64,000 bases of DNA, from contig OZ234498.1 in NCBI GenBank assembly GCA_965153455.1, forward strand, positions 12,090,001 through 12,154,000, written 5' to 3'. Position numbers and translations under genes: made by a program. Positions 1-13,400 of the stretch are shown here, one piece after another. How positions within the stretch are numbered: the first letter of the stretch is position 1; each line of letters starts with the position of its first letter. The notes beneath the pieces were generated by a model. That model saw nothing but the letters and a program-made list of their open reading frames with translations, did no database searches and was not told the origin of the DNA. Origin of the DNA: Sphagnum compactum (Eukaryota; Bryophyta; Sphagnopsida; Sphagnales).

Positions 1-261
1 TTGAGAACACCCTTGGGGAACATCATTGAGAATTTGAGAACACATTGGAAACATGGTGGGAACACATCCCCGTACCCCCGCCCCCCAAACAAAGTCAATG
101 TGGATCCTACAAAGGATTTTTCTGTGGAAAAAAAAAATGCTCAAAGTCACACAATGTTTCAATGGAGAAGAAACTAGAACCAACATGTTTGGACAAAAGT
201 TCTAGCATGTTGCCAAAACATGGCATGAATCCTAAATTTTTCTTAGTGCCCTCTTTGACTT

Positions 262-345
262 TGTAGCCAAATTGGGTTAAGTCCTCTTGTGGATGATTGC
301 CAACCCATCTACCTTACAAAATCGAAGGAAAAACAAACCCTAGTT
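262..345 (+). repeat. Dispersed repeat family, copy 1
   Basis: This stretch contains TAGCCAAATTGGGTTAAG followed by GTGGATGATTGCC and then an A-rich tail. Related copies occur at about 50155-50207 (inverted), 61806-61893, 62604-62690 and 63073-63157. The palindromic core TAGCCAAATTTGGCTA is clearest in the other copies. The A-rich end after AAAATTGA suggests a retroposed, SINE-like unit, which is an inference. Confidence 0.55.
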
Positions 346-3300
346 AAAGTTCCATTAACCCCATCTTTTACACACAATGAATCCAATTGTAACATTTGAA
401 AATATTATAAATGCCCTTGCATGTTGATTTTTTGTCTCATTGAATCACAATTTTTTTGGCTACTTGTGTTTTCACTCATATTCAACATTCGACTACTTTT
501 AGTTTTATTGACTAGTCTTTGTCACTACTAAATTTTAGGTTTCCCTCAATGTTAAATAATATAGCATGGTAATTAGGGTATATTCATCAAGCATAATTGC
601 ATGCCCAAAATTGATTTTCACCTTTTGCATTGGTTGGAATGGAATAAATCATTACATAAAGCCCTTTTTACAAGCAATTATGAGGCATGTTTAACTTTTC
701 GCCAAATTTGGTTCAACTACATTCGTCATTGCAAAAGGAAAAAAAGCATGAACACAAAATTGAAATTGTGTACTAAATATGTAGGACCATATAATATGAC
801 TTAAAAAAGCTCATATATGATGCACCCTTGAAGCAATCATTTATTCATGTCCACAAACACATGGCTTATGCATGGTGTGGCATTTCATATCTAGGGTTTC
901 CAAGAGAGAAGGGATCATGAATTACATCAATGTAATTAAAAAGTTTTTTTGGATCTATCATGAGTTCTCAATAAGTGATCTTGATTTGCCTCATCAACTC
1001 GACTATCTAATTCACTCATGTTTAAGGAATCGCTAAATGGGGACATTTGAATATGTCGATTCAATATACACTTCTCTATTGAAATGCAATTACATAATGA
1101 GGTTGGGTTCTTTGAAAATCATCCTAACAAAATCTTTCCATTGCTTCATATTCTCAATTGCGTACAACATGGCACTTGTTGATTCCTAATATCCTCAATT
1201 TATGGATTACTTTGTGCATCCAACCTATCAAATAGGTGCATATATGTAATACTTTTATATCATTTCTTTTTTTTTTTGTGTGTGAAAAGATCTACTTGGC
1301 AACCAAGTAGATCACCATATCGAAGTCATGTGACAATATTTCATCATAGAGCCTTAGTTAATTAGAGCCATGATTTTGTGCTCCATAATGTTCTCAAACA
1401 TGTTCCAAACTTACTTGCTTGTGAATTTTTTTTTGGTCAATGGCCCATATAGAACAAACTAAATATTGTGGTCCCATGCCCATGTTAGCCAATGCTTCCC
1501 CTTAATGTTGGGTTAGATTCTATCACATTTTGATTTGCCATTACGGATGTTCCAAGTGTTTTCATATGTATCTCTCCATCCTAAAAGGCTTAGTAATTCT
1601 TTAAATCAAAGGCAATGAAAGGAAGAAATCAAAATTTTCAAAAGCTCAAAATTAAATTAGCAAGCTTGAAAAATCAAAACCCTTTTATGTTTTGTTATTT
1701 TGTCATCCTTTTCAAAGGGTTTCCTTATATGATTGGAACCTTGAAGTCTAATGAGACAAAATGTTTTTTATTGTTTTGAAATTATGCAGCAGGGATTCTC
1801 CCCTAAATGACCAATTTTAATTGTTCTACAGCATGAACATGACTAAATAACCCATTATTTTCATTCAAATGGGCAAGTGCGGTTCTTGTGTTCATCAATG
1901 TTGGGTGGATGTATCCATTTAATATGTCAATAAAATAAAGGTCCACCTTATGTTTTTTCATTCTTTCATAACATAAAAATATGTTACTATAAAATGGTCA
2001 TGTAAAATAAAAACAAAGTAAGTATGAAATATTTCCTATACAAATGGTGTAATAAAAAGGAAACCAAAAATTTGTATAGCAAGTTGCATAGTATATATAT
2101 ATTTGTTTTTATATACCCGTGGGCATATTAGGGTAGTAGATTTTCCCAATGACCACTAGTGTTTTACAACCATCTTGCTATGTTACTTGCAATACAATTT
2201 AAATAAAAATTTCCCATGTTTTCCATTAAATCAAATTTATTATTTATGTACAAATCTTGTGAATGTGAAGATCAATCAAAATTGTGTTGTGTTTCCAAAA
2301 AAATTGGAATAGGTAAGGACACATCCCCCCCCCCCAAAGGGGCAAATTACATTTGTGGGTTTTTTAAGATCATAAGATTTAAGTTCCAAACAATCGCATA
2401 TTTTTGGGAAAGTAATATCCAAATTTTATTATTAATTTAGGTATGCATTTTTTTTTTTGAAATTTATCAAAATTTATTCTTGGAATTTTTAACAAAGACC
2501 TATTTGGCACACCAAAAATATGAAAAATGGCATAAAGAAGTGTTGAACTTTGACCCACGTTCTTTTACATTTTTGGATATCACATAAGAACAAAAAGAAT
2601 TCTTTTAATTAATTGTAGGATATCATTTTACAATGTCAAGGATTTGTGAATTTAATTTGGTAAGTGTTAAATTTGTGGTTTGTGTATTGTGCCATATGTT
2701 GCATTCTCAATCCAAAGGTTAATTAAGAGATGATTGATTTGATTAAACAAGTCCCTTATGACTTTTATCATCATTGTCTAAACATGAATTTTTTAATAAA
2801 AAAATACAATGTTAAATTGTATAATCTTAATGTTTTTATTGGCCAAAGCAAATGAAAAAAATATTATTTTTTAAACACTTTGCTATTGAATTAGGTTAGG
2901 TACTATGATATTTTTACTTTTCCAATTTAAAACAAATTGATGCCATCACATGTGCTTTATATGTTGTAAAAGAGAATAAAATAAACATATAAAGAACATC
3001 CATAACTTTATTCAATAGAATAAGACTAGGTTGTTGCAAAGGTGGTTGTTGTTCTCATGGGATCTCATGTTTACAAAGGTGCAAGGTGGCATATGTTAAA
3101 AAAGGTGTTCAAAAAGGGGTTGTACCAAGAATTTCAAGTTAACATAATGTGGTATTCGGGGAAGATCCCATGCATCTTCAAAACTATTATTTGAATATGG
3201 TGATTTTTCACTAACTTTTGACCATAATAACACTACACCAATAGGCCTTTAAAAAGGGATAATAATGGAATATTGCCCCCACAACTCCAATCATATAGTT

Positions 3301-4910
3301 CACATGTAATAGCAACAACATGCAATGACAAGAACCTTTGTTCCAATAATGGTGTTGATGGGATAATTTGTTCCATTGTAGGTGATCAAGATGGCTCAAA
3401 CTAATGTTTGCTTTAGGTTCACTAGGTCCCTCCATAGTCCTAGCCATCGTCCATAATGCCAATATTGATCATTCCATTTAGTTAGGTTGGCAAAACACAC
3501 CATCCCCCCTTTTGAGTGGGCTTCACTTTGTTGCAATGATAACCTATCGACCTTCCTTTTCATTTGTGTCATGACTTTTTGAAATGGATTAAACAATTGA
3601 AAACAATGTCAATAACATGGTCATAAAGGTGCATGTACATTGTTCATTACAAATCTAATGAGTTGTTGAATCCCATTTGAAATCTTTCATTTCTCACATA
3701 ATAAGGAAAGGTGACAAATGTCTTTTGAAAAGGAGCTTTGTATTTGTGAATGTTGTAGGTGTCGATAATATATTGGCATAAAAAACAAACAAGATATTAA
3801 ACATTAGATTAATCAATTATTTACATTTTTTCCCATTAATTTTCTCAATTCTATGCAAATGTTTGTTAGTGCTTTTCAATGTAAGCTGGTGAGCTTGTTT
3901 CTTACCTTCTTTTGGTGTGTGATTCATTATATGCACATTTGTAATGACCTTAACATTGGGCTTGTGACCAAAGTTGGGGCACAACAATGAAATATTTCAA
4001 ATGAACTTAAACATCCATAATGCCTCATGTTTGTGGTTCATGAAAATAATAGCCAACAAAAGTGAAAAGCAAAACTAATGCAATTCCCACTTCACAAATC
4101 TCTTCACCTTTTATATGAAAATGTTTATTCGATGAAAATAGATTTTACAATGATGCCTTTATAATGATTACCATAGTACTTGGGCGACAATTTCAATGTA
4201 AATTAAATTATTTAAAAAAATTCCAATTTCTTGAAAAATAAATTCAACACTTTATGCCAAAAATTTTCAAAAATCTAGTGAAAACATTATAAGCATCACT
4301 TTTAAAATAGAAATATTCGATCCTTAACCCTATCCAAATAAATAACACTAAATGTGAACCATCTAACCACAAGCATAATAAGAATTTTAAAAAAAATCTT
4401 GTGATTTTATTACAAATATTCCTTATTAAAAAATCAGAATTAAAAATTCAAGCACCAAAATTTTAAAAGCAAATTATATCAATTATGCCCAAGTATTACA
4501 ATAACTTAAAAAGTCCTAAATTACTCAAATACACCTAAAACTCATAAGAACAATTTTTAAATGTGATGTCCAACCTTAACAAAGAAACCAAATGTACACA
4601 AATTAAATTTGTGACAACATTTTTTTGAGGACGATAGTGTGCTTATGTTCAAAATGCATTCATATGCCCAAAATGGATTATTTCTTAACCTTTAGAACTG
4701 AGTGAAATATTAAATAGAAAAAACATGTTCCAATGTGTCCTTACACAACAAATGGAAGGTCAAATCAACACTTATTTTTTTCATGTTTTTAAGTGATACT
4801 AAACTACATTAATGTTGAAAATGTGTGATTATTTCATAACAATGTTTTAATATGTTGCTAGCATATGGATAAATTTAAATGAGTTTAATGAGTATAAAAT
4901 AATCAAAATC

Positions 4911-4935
<25 letters not shown>
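4911..4935. repeat. (AT)n microsatellite
   Basis: About twelve AT dinucleotides in a row, in an AT-rich background with no gene nearby. Confidence 0.9.
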
Positions 4936-4942
<7 letters not shown>

Positions 4943-7215
4943 GATCAAACTAAAATAATTTCTGAATTAAAGTCCTCTTTTGATCGATCCACACTATATG
5001 GTTCACCAAATTTGATGTGGTTCTAGTAATATTGTCCAAAATTCCCATGGTATTTTGAATTGAATCCATGTTACAATCCTTTTATTCATAATTCATTTAT
5101 ATATTTTTTAAATATCTAAAAATTTCAAGCTAAATAAAATATTTAAAAAATGAAAAATCTACGATGGTTGAAGAGCATGAAGATCCATTGGATTTTGATA
5201 TGAATTTTTTTCATGTTTAAGTACAAGTTTTTTGTTGTGAAGATGAATAATTTACACAATTAAAAAAAAAATTGGCTCACATGACACATTGGAGTTTTAG
5301 GGCTTTGAATTAATAGGTCTTATGTACATCTTGTCCTTGCTAGAGTTGTTTTATAGTTTATTTCCCAATAAAATATGGCCAATAAAAATATGACATGTCT
5401 TCAATGCGGAGTTTATGGATGTTGTAAAACTTTTTAAGATGAAATTATTTCACCTTTTTATTGATCAATATTTAGTCTTCTACATTTGAAAACTCTTTAA
5501 ATGTGAATAGATTGATTTGTTCCCATGGTTTCTTGCCCTTGATTACATAGTGGATGTTTTGATCCTATTTAACCTTGAAAATAATACTTTGTTTTTAAGA
5601 TGACCTAAAAGAAACTTATGATATCCAAACATGCAATTTAGAAGATGGGTCATGGATACCCATTCACCATGTTGTGGAGACAATAGTGACCATTGAATTG
5701 AAAATTTCATGTATCATAGTAACCCATCCAATGCATAATGCAAAATTGTTAATATAGTTTCATTAATTATGTTTTTTTCCATCTAGACATGTCATTCCAC
5801 AATTGCATTTATTTGTGTGTTTAATTATTTTAAAAATGCTATTTAAAAAAGATGAGCTTTGAAATTATTCAACCACATGCATTTACATACTTGTTAAGAT
5901 GTTAAAATATCATGTAAAACTTGAGTGACTATTTTTTGTGAGAATAGGAATGGTTATTAGTTCAATGTATTTTTTTGTGTAGAGTATTGCCATTGCATCG
6001 AATTTGTGCTATTACAAAGTTGCATATTGGTTAAATGCAATATAACTTGACATAGATAGTGAGTACTATATTGATCGACAAATAATCAAAAGTTGCTTCA
6101 ATGGGTGAATTCTAGTGCATTTATTTATGGTGTGTCGAGTTTGATGCATATTAATGTTCATGTTTAATTCACCTTGCGGCAAAATTATGGATGGAATTCT
6201 TGCATAGGCCCTTGTGATTCGAGTCTAATTATTCATGGATGGGGATATTGGTGTTGGATGGACCATTAAGTTTTCCATTTAAATATGGGTTTGTGTTCGC
6301 TTTCAAAATTTTGCTTAAATTTGGTGTTGGGATTTTCTTGTTGAAAAATCAAGATTTTCATTAACGTTAAACCCAATTCAAAATTGCACAAGGGAAGTTG
6401 GGGCGTTAAAGGTTTGGCATTAGATAATTCTCTCAAAAAATGCAAGTTGTGAAAATTTTTAAATTTTTAATTGTAATTTGTACAATATATTCCAAATTTT
6501 CCAAAATTGATATTTGACCCTATTGAACATGGAAATTTGTAATGTTTGTGGCACACTTGATTGTCAAAATTTTGAAATATTCAAAACATCTTGACAAAAT
6601 TTTGCAAATTATTAGTGGCGAGTACAATATATAAAAATGCTTAGTGCAATTCATCATTCAAAATTAGGTTTCAATGAACCGCACCAACCATGCACACTAA
6701 TATAGAAAGACATAATTGATTGCCAAAATTATGAAATATTGGGAATCGAGGTTATTGGACCCATTTCATGAAATATTTAGACATTTTGACAAAAATTTGC
6801 AAGTTATCAACTTACTATTAGTTTTTGAAAATCGATAACACAACGACGAGATAACAAAGACGAGAAAAAAGAGATTTATTATGAGGCTCCTCCTATCCTT
6901 AGGATCACACAAGTTGCTACAAATTTTATGGTCCATCCCTGAGCAAGCTCGCTATGTGGCCTTCTCCTAAATAAGATGCGAACATTTCGTGTAGATTTTA
7001 TTTTCCCTGAGGATGCATGCACAAGGTTATCATCCCATGTATGTGTTATTTTTCACAATAACTGGGGTTATCATTTCATGTATCTGTTATTTTTCACAAT
7101 AACTGAGGTGAACATCACATGAAAGGAGATACTTCAATTAACCTTAAAAACTAAAATATCTCTTAATTTTCGAAAAGTTAAGTGCATGAAACACAAATAT
7201 TTACAAAAACTCGGA

Positions 7216-7335
7216 AGCCCCCAGGGTTCCCCATGCCAGACATCTAAACCCTAAAACCCCCTAGGGTTCCCCATGCCAGACATCTAAACCCTAATAGCCC
7301 CTAGGGTTCCCCATGCCAGACATCTAAACCCTAAA
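7216..7335 (+). promoter_or_regulatory. Three 40-bp tandem repeats with teloboxes upstream of TTLL12
   Basis: A 40-bp unit containing AGGGTTCCCCATGCCAGA and CATCTAAACCCTAA occurs three times, nearly identical. Each unit holds an AAACCCTAA telobox, a motif known in plant promoters and bound by Myb-type telobox factors. The array ends about 140 bases before the chosen TTLL12 start codon, so it probably lies in its promoter or 5' leader. A regulatory role is inferred from position and motif only. Confidence 0.6.
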
Positions 7336-7375
7336 CTGCTTCTGCAGTGCACATTGTGCTCGTTGCTGGTCACTG

Positions 7376-7435
7376 TGTGTGCGTGTGTGCGTGTGTGAGA
7401 GAGAGAGAGAGCACGCGAGAACGAGAGCGAGAGAA
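7376..7435 (+). promoter_or_regulatory. GT- and GA-rich 5' leader of TTLL12
   Basis: A run of GTGTGT followed by a GAGAGA tract lies 40-100 bases ahead of the TTLL12 start codon. GA/CT-rich stretches are common in plant 5' untranslated regions and core promoters. No TATA box was identified with confidence. Confidence 0.4.
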
Positions 7436-7475
7436 TTGGAATGTATGCATTGTGGAGTTGGGGACGAGGAAGGAG

Positions 7476-10400
7476 ATGGGGGTGGTGATGGGGTTCGAAG
7501 AGTTTCAGCAGGTGCATGCCGTGTTGCTGGCATCGGCAGGGATTCCGGCATCGCTTCATCGGTTGCTTTTCGAGAAGCTGTCCGCAGATGTGTTCGATGG
7601 AGGGAGTTTCTTCCGGATTGAGCCTTGTGAAGACGGGCTGCAGCAGCGCCGACTCATCTTGTCTTGTGAAAGCATGGCCAAGCACAGCAATGTGTTCTTG
7701 ATCGACCATGCCTGGTCTTTTCGTCTCTCCGAGGCCCGTAAGCAGGTAAGCACCGCGTAAAATCATCGTAATTTTTTCCTCTGGTGATACTTGCTGCGGC
7801 AGCTCGGATGAAATTCTCTGCAGCAGTAGTGGAAACCATACTACAATGTACTTGGGGATTACTGATCCATTTTCTCTTTTTTTTCCCCAATTTCTCTGCG
7901 AGCAGCTGCAAGAGGTTCCTGGCTTGGTTGAGAGGATGGCCACTCTCATGTGCGTGGTGGATGAGACAGAGGACCATTGTGATACAGAGGACTTGGAAAA
8001 TGGAGAGGAGACTTCAAGGACCGAGGAACGCCCTAGTCTCGAAGCGGCAATAGAAACAGCTCAAGAAAAAGCTAATGAGAAAGGGCAGACGCTCCAGTGG
8101 CTGGAGCTTGATGACCAAGGGATCACTGATGCTGATCTGCAGTCAACAAAGTTGTCTGCAAAATGCCCAGTGAGTGAACTGACTTGAGCTCAAATGTAGG
8201 TATGTATAGATAATCGAATTTTGGACTTATCCCTGCTCTGCCTCCATGTGTGCTCCAGGATTTGGTAGGTCTCAGCCTATGGGGGAACCCAATAGAGTCG
8301 GTGGATGCTGTGGTGCACACCATAGCGGGGATTTCTTGCATGCGCGCTCTTTGGTTGAACGACACCCCTGTCAATACACACCAGTAAAATGAGCCTTTCA
8401 CACTCTGTCCTTTGTCTCCTTACATTGTGTGGAAAGACCAGAGTTCCACCCTTGATTGATACTTTTCTGCTAAGTGTCATCTTTAGGGTTTAGGGTTTAG
8501 GGTTACAGTAGCCGGATGTTGAGATCCATGTTGACATTGTTGAATGGATTCGTGTCATAGTATTTGTGTTCATGTTACTGGCTGTGGTGTTGCAGTGGTG
8601 CTTCTTTGGAGCAGGCTCTACTCAAAGTGTTACCCAAGTTGGAAATTTACAACAGCAAAGTCACTGAGAAGTATGGACAGTGGGCTATTGCATTTTGTGC
8701 GGGTATCTTAGGAGTTGAGCAGCCTATGGGAAGTTCAAATGGAGACCACATGCTGAGCGATGTGACTACGCTGGATCTGTCAGACCGTCACTTACAAGTG
8801 CTTTTGCCAAATGTAAGATGTTCTTGTTCCATGTTGAATGTTTATTTGCAGATATGAAGTTGTTTTTTCCTGTGCATTGTGTCTAAGAATTGTGCAGTTC
8901 AGTGCTGTTTTAAGATTGCCAATGGCTTGGCATTAAGAACCTGCACCTGATGTACAATGGTCACAGTGCATTCTCAGAAGTTAAATTTTTTGTTGTTCAC
9001 ATTCCTCAGTAATGAAGGCCTTGGTGATGCATCAGTGTGGGCATTGTTAAAGTTGCTGATGTCAGCTGTCATGGCAGGTCTTTAATGCAGATGAGTTACC
9101 AAGCCTCACTTCATTGAATCTTCAAGGAAATCTGTTCAAAGATGAGACTCCAGCAAGTTTGCTGAGAACTCTGAAATCCTTGGTCACTTTGCAGTCTCTA
9201 CAGGTGACTTTTGCACATTTTTATTCTACTCACGCACTCAAATTAGTGGTGTATGCTGAGCATGGCATGAAGATCAGATTGTCATTGTGGAAGAAGGGTA
9301 GATATGAAATGGCTGTATGTTGTTGCTGGTGGATTGATCTGCAGTCTTCTTATGTGATCAATGTACATTTTTCCAGGTTGATATTCCTGGGCCATTTGGA
9401 AGTGCTGTTAGCATTGGAGAGGCTTTACCGAACCTTTACCAACTGAATGGCATGAGCCTAAGCAAAATATTGGAAGGAGACAAGCAATTTCTAACTAGCG
9501 ATCTCAAACCACGCCTGCATGTCTGGTCCCCGAAAGAACCCTTGTTGGAGCAAGTCATGAGTGCCATGTGGCAGTATGTTCTGACATACAGGCTGGCTGA
9601 TGATGAGAAACTTGATGAGACCCCTATATGGTGAGATGGGCCTTCCAGTCCCACCAGTCCTTTATACCTTATTTTTCTCTTTGCGCTTTCAATACTCTTC
9701 AGTCAAAGCCCCACTTCATGCTAGAGTTTAGTGCTCTATTATAGTGTGACATGGTCTGTTTATAGACAGGACTTCAGTGATTGTATCCATCCATGCTCAT
9801 TGGCCCCTTCCCCTTTGATCCACTGTTACATGGATGCTTGGTCATCCACACTTTGTCTTCAAGAATTGTTGAGGCAAACTTACCAAATTTTGTGTGAGAA
9901 TGGACCACAGTCAGGCTATGTCTAGGCAGACCTTGAGTTGGGAGCCAGTTTCATTCTTAGTTCTTTGATCAAGCATGGATGGGGTGAATTACTCAGCTTA
10001 ATGTTGCGTTCAGAGTCTTGGACATGGGTGATATAATATTAACTAACAAGGAATCCCCCAGGTATGTGATGGATGAACTGGGCTCTGCACTTCGCCACAG
10101 TGATGACCCCAACTTCCAAGTTGCTCCCTTCATGTTTTTGCCTGATGGTACCTTGAAGTCTGCAATCAGGTGCTGGGTCTCTCACCTTCTTCTGCCTAGG
10201 CTTTGCCTTTTCATGTGTGTCTAGGCTTTATGCCTAGGGAGAGACAGATGCAAGTGGGTTGTGGCACAGGAGAGAGGGAAAGAGAGACTGCGTATGTTTC
10301 GACAATTGCTGTTTGTAGCAGAGTAGACACTGCGATTGAGGGAAGGCCCTTATTCAAACCTTTTGATGCAGCTATACACTGATGTGGCCCATTGAGGATG

Positions 10401-13400
10401 TGGGAAAGGGCAATGAATGCATGCGTGACTATTTATTTGGAGTTGGAGAAGACAAGCAGCGGTCCTCCCGATTGACAGCTTGGTTTCACACCCCTCCTGA
10501 TTTCTTCAAGCAGGTTGGTTGTTCTCTATTTGTGAGACTATTATGAAATAAGGTAACAAATTTCTTTGATAGGTCAACTATTTTTTTTGAGGATTCAACT
10601 GTGAAATGCCTCTCAATGAGTCATGTGTGGATATGTATGGTCTCAGCTCCACCATATATGATAGTGATTGATTTTCCACTAGCAGACTTGTACTTGTGGC
10701 ACATCTGATGACCCACATTTCAGCACCAGATATTGTTTAGGTGGAATCTCACTAGACCCTCATGATACTGGGTTTCTTCAAATCAATATAGGTGGATTTC
10801 AAATACATGGTCTTCAGTTTTCAAATACAGGCAAGGATGCAACTTTTACATATGAACAGTTTGTTTGTGTCAGGCGTATGAAGTTCATTGCAATGAACTG
10901 AAGCAAGTCAAGCTGATGAAGGGAATCACAGATGGTTCTCCTACACAGAGTATCCATCCAAGTGATGGACGACCTCTTCGTGTGTATTCTGACATCCCTG
11001 CAGTCACTGACCTTCTATCGCAACCAGAATTCATTCTGGGTGAGAATGCTCAAGATCTGTCTCTCAGTTTGTAAGCTGTGGGTTGACTTCTACTTTATCA
11101 AGTTGCTCGCATCAGATTCCAATGAGACTCTAAAATGCCATATGCAGTTTCCTGTCTTCATTGTTTGGTCGTTCAGGGTGTTGTGGCATCTTTAGGGGTT
11201 GGTGCAAGGTTTTGGGAACTTTTGAGTGAATATTTTTTTGAAGTCCCATCACTGGAAGCCACTCTTCAGATTCTTCTTTGCTGAGTTAGCATTATTAGAC
11301 ACACATGCAGTAGTTACCCATGCTAAGGATCTTGGGGTAATTTATGACCGAGCATGTGGTGGTGCAAGCAGTTGAGGACGTACTGATGGCTGATATCATA
11401 TGGACTCATATGCAAATTGATGATGAGTTCCAAAAAGAAGTGGGGCTACAAAGGCATCAATATGTGAATCAATTTCCGGGTGAGACATGCTTTGTTATGA
11501 AGCATTTCTTGGCACAGACAGTGCAGAAGGTCCCTCCCTTTCCTTCTGGATTGATGATACAAGACGGTAGACAACATATCATTGCTGTGCCGCAAATGCT
11601 GGTGATTTTTGAATTTATGGAAGTACTGTGGTCCCCCAAACTGGGAGAGTGCTCTAGGCACATAGTGTGAGCTGGTCTTAACATATTCATGTGTTTGTGG
11701 ATGTGTGTGAACTCTGTACTAAGATATTGGAGGTATTGAAGTCCCTTCAGGATAGTACCGTTGAAGGAAGTCTCTGGTCTGCTTCCTAGTTCCATAGACT
11801 GTAAAACCTCCACAGGAGATCTGTTATGTCTGGAAGTTGTTGGGGTTGTTTTCTGTGTGCCCAGCTTACAGTACACTTGACATGGATTTGTCAGTCCCAT
11901 TGTAGGCATATGGTTCACCAGCTTGGATGCAACCTACATACAACATGGAAACGCAGCTTCCAGCTTTGATTGGTGACTACCTGGCAAGACAAGAGAAGAA
12001 GCAAGATAATCTTTGGATTGTGAAGCCCTGGAACATGGCCCGCACTATTGATACATCTGTGACAGGGAGTTTGCCAGCTTTGTTGCGGCTAGTGGAGACT
12101 GGTCCCAAGATCTGCCAAAAATACATTGAGAAACCAGCTCTGTACCAGGGCCGAAAATTTGACCTGCGCTATATTGTATTGCTGAGAAGTATCCAACCCC
12201 TGGAGATTTTCCTCTCTGACGTGTTCTGGGTAAGTTCAGTTTTCCAGGTGCCACCAAGAAATGTTGAACAAGTTTTTTTGCTGGTTTTCTTGTCTGGTGG
12301 ACAGGGTTATTGCTTGCTACTTCATGATTGATTGAATTGTTTAGCTGTCTTTGAAGAGTTTTGGTCCCGTTGACTATGTAAAAGCCCATTTTGGGCTCCT
12401 TATGCATCTAGTGGTAACAAGGACATGGTGTTACTGCAGGCACGATTCTCAAACAACCAGTACACAACAGATAAGAGCAGCTTGTCGGAGTATGATACAC
12501 ATTTCACAGTGATGGTGAGTGACCCTGCTACTGGAAGAAGTGTTACAGGATTTTCTGTGCATATGCTACTTCCTACCCTCATGAGGATACATGAAGTTTC
12601 AGTAGATATTTTGTTCAGTTCTAGAAACTTAATATTTTTTTTGGAGAGGTACATCATCATGTGACCTGACCTGTATTAAGTGGAGATTGTTTCTCACTAC
12701 CTAGGAGAGTAGTATGCAGTGATGCAGCATCTTTGTTGCCATTAGGAAGTTCAATTCTCAGCAAGTACACTTGGGGATGTTCTTTCTATTGTAACATTTT
12801 CCTTGGCTGACTGAAGTGCAGAATTATGGTGGTCGACCTTTAAATCACATCAATGCCCATGACTGGGTACCTGAGTTTGAAAAGGAGCATAATGGTATGT
12901 TAATGGTCTCATGGATCCAAACATTTCCCCAGAGGAGTCAAATACTTGTGTTTCACCTGTATGGAATTCACATGACTGAACTCTATTGCAATGACATTGA
13001 GTCTTTTGTATTGCATTTAATCACTTTTGTTTTCTTGTCTACCATGAATCAAATCATTTTGTTCACAACCTAGAAGAGAGATTCCCCGATTGAAAAGCTC
13101 ATGTGAACCTATAATGGGAGCATGTGGTTTTCCCTGCTGCACAAACTTCAGAGAGCGCAGCTTTGAAAGCATTGTTTTGGGAACTTGGGGGCTCACAGTT
13201 GATTGGTAGATGTCCCAAGATGACCTCTTGGATTGTTGGGTGCAGTGAAATGGCAAGACATACACCAAAGAGTCAGGAATGTCCTTCGTGCTGTTTTTGA
13301 GGGAGCAATTGCTACATCTCCAAATATGCACTCTCCCACATCAAGGGCCATATATGGTGTGGATATTATGCTGGATGACTCTTTCCAGCCCAAGCTTTTA

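Larger units (their letters stand above)
1..7215. other. AT-rich intergenic region, no gene seen
   Basis: No reading frame here carries a recognisable domain, and the short open frames are what AT-rich DNA gives by chance. Poly-A and poly-T runs and one AT microsatellite are present. A copy of a dispersed repeat family lies at 262-345. Short minus-strand frames at 3211-3596 resemble nothing I can name; a decayed transposon is possible but not supported. Confidence 0.6.

Noticed and set aside
3211-3596. Overlapping minus-strand frames as a transposase relic
   Set aside because: No motif of any transposase family could be recognised.
7284-7949. 221-codon minus-strand frame across the TTLL12 first exons
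   Set aside because: It shadows exons 1 and 2, which match TTLL12 on the plus strand.
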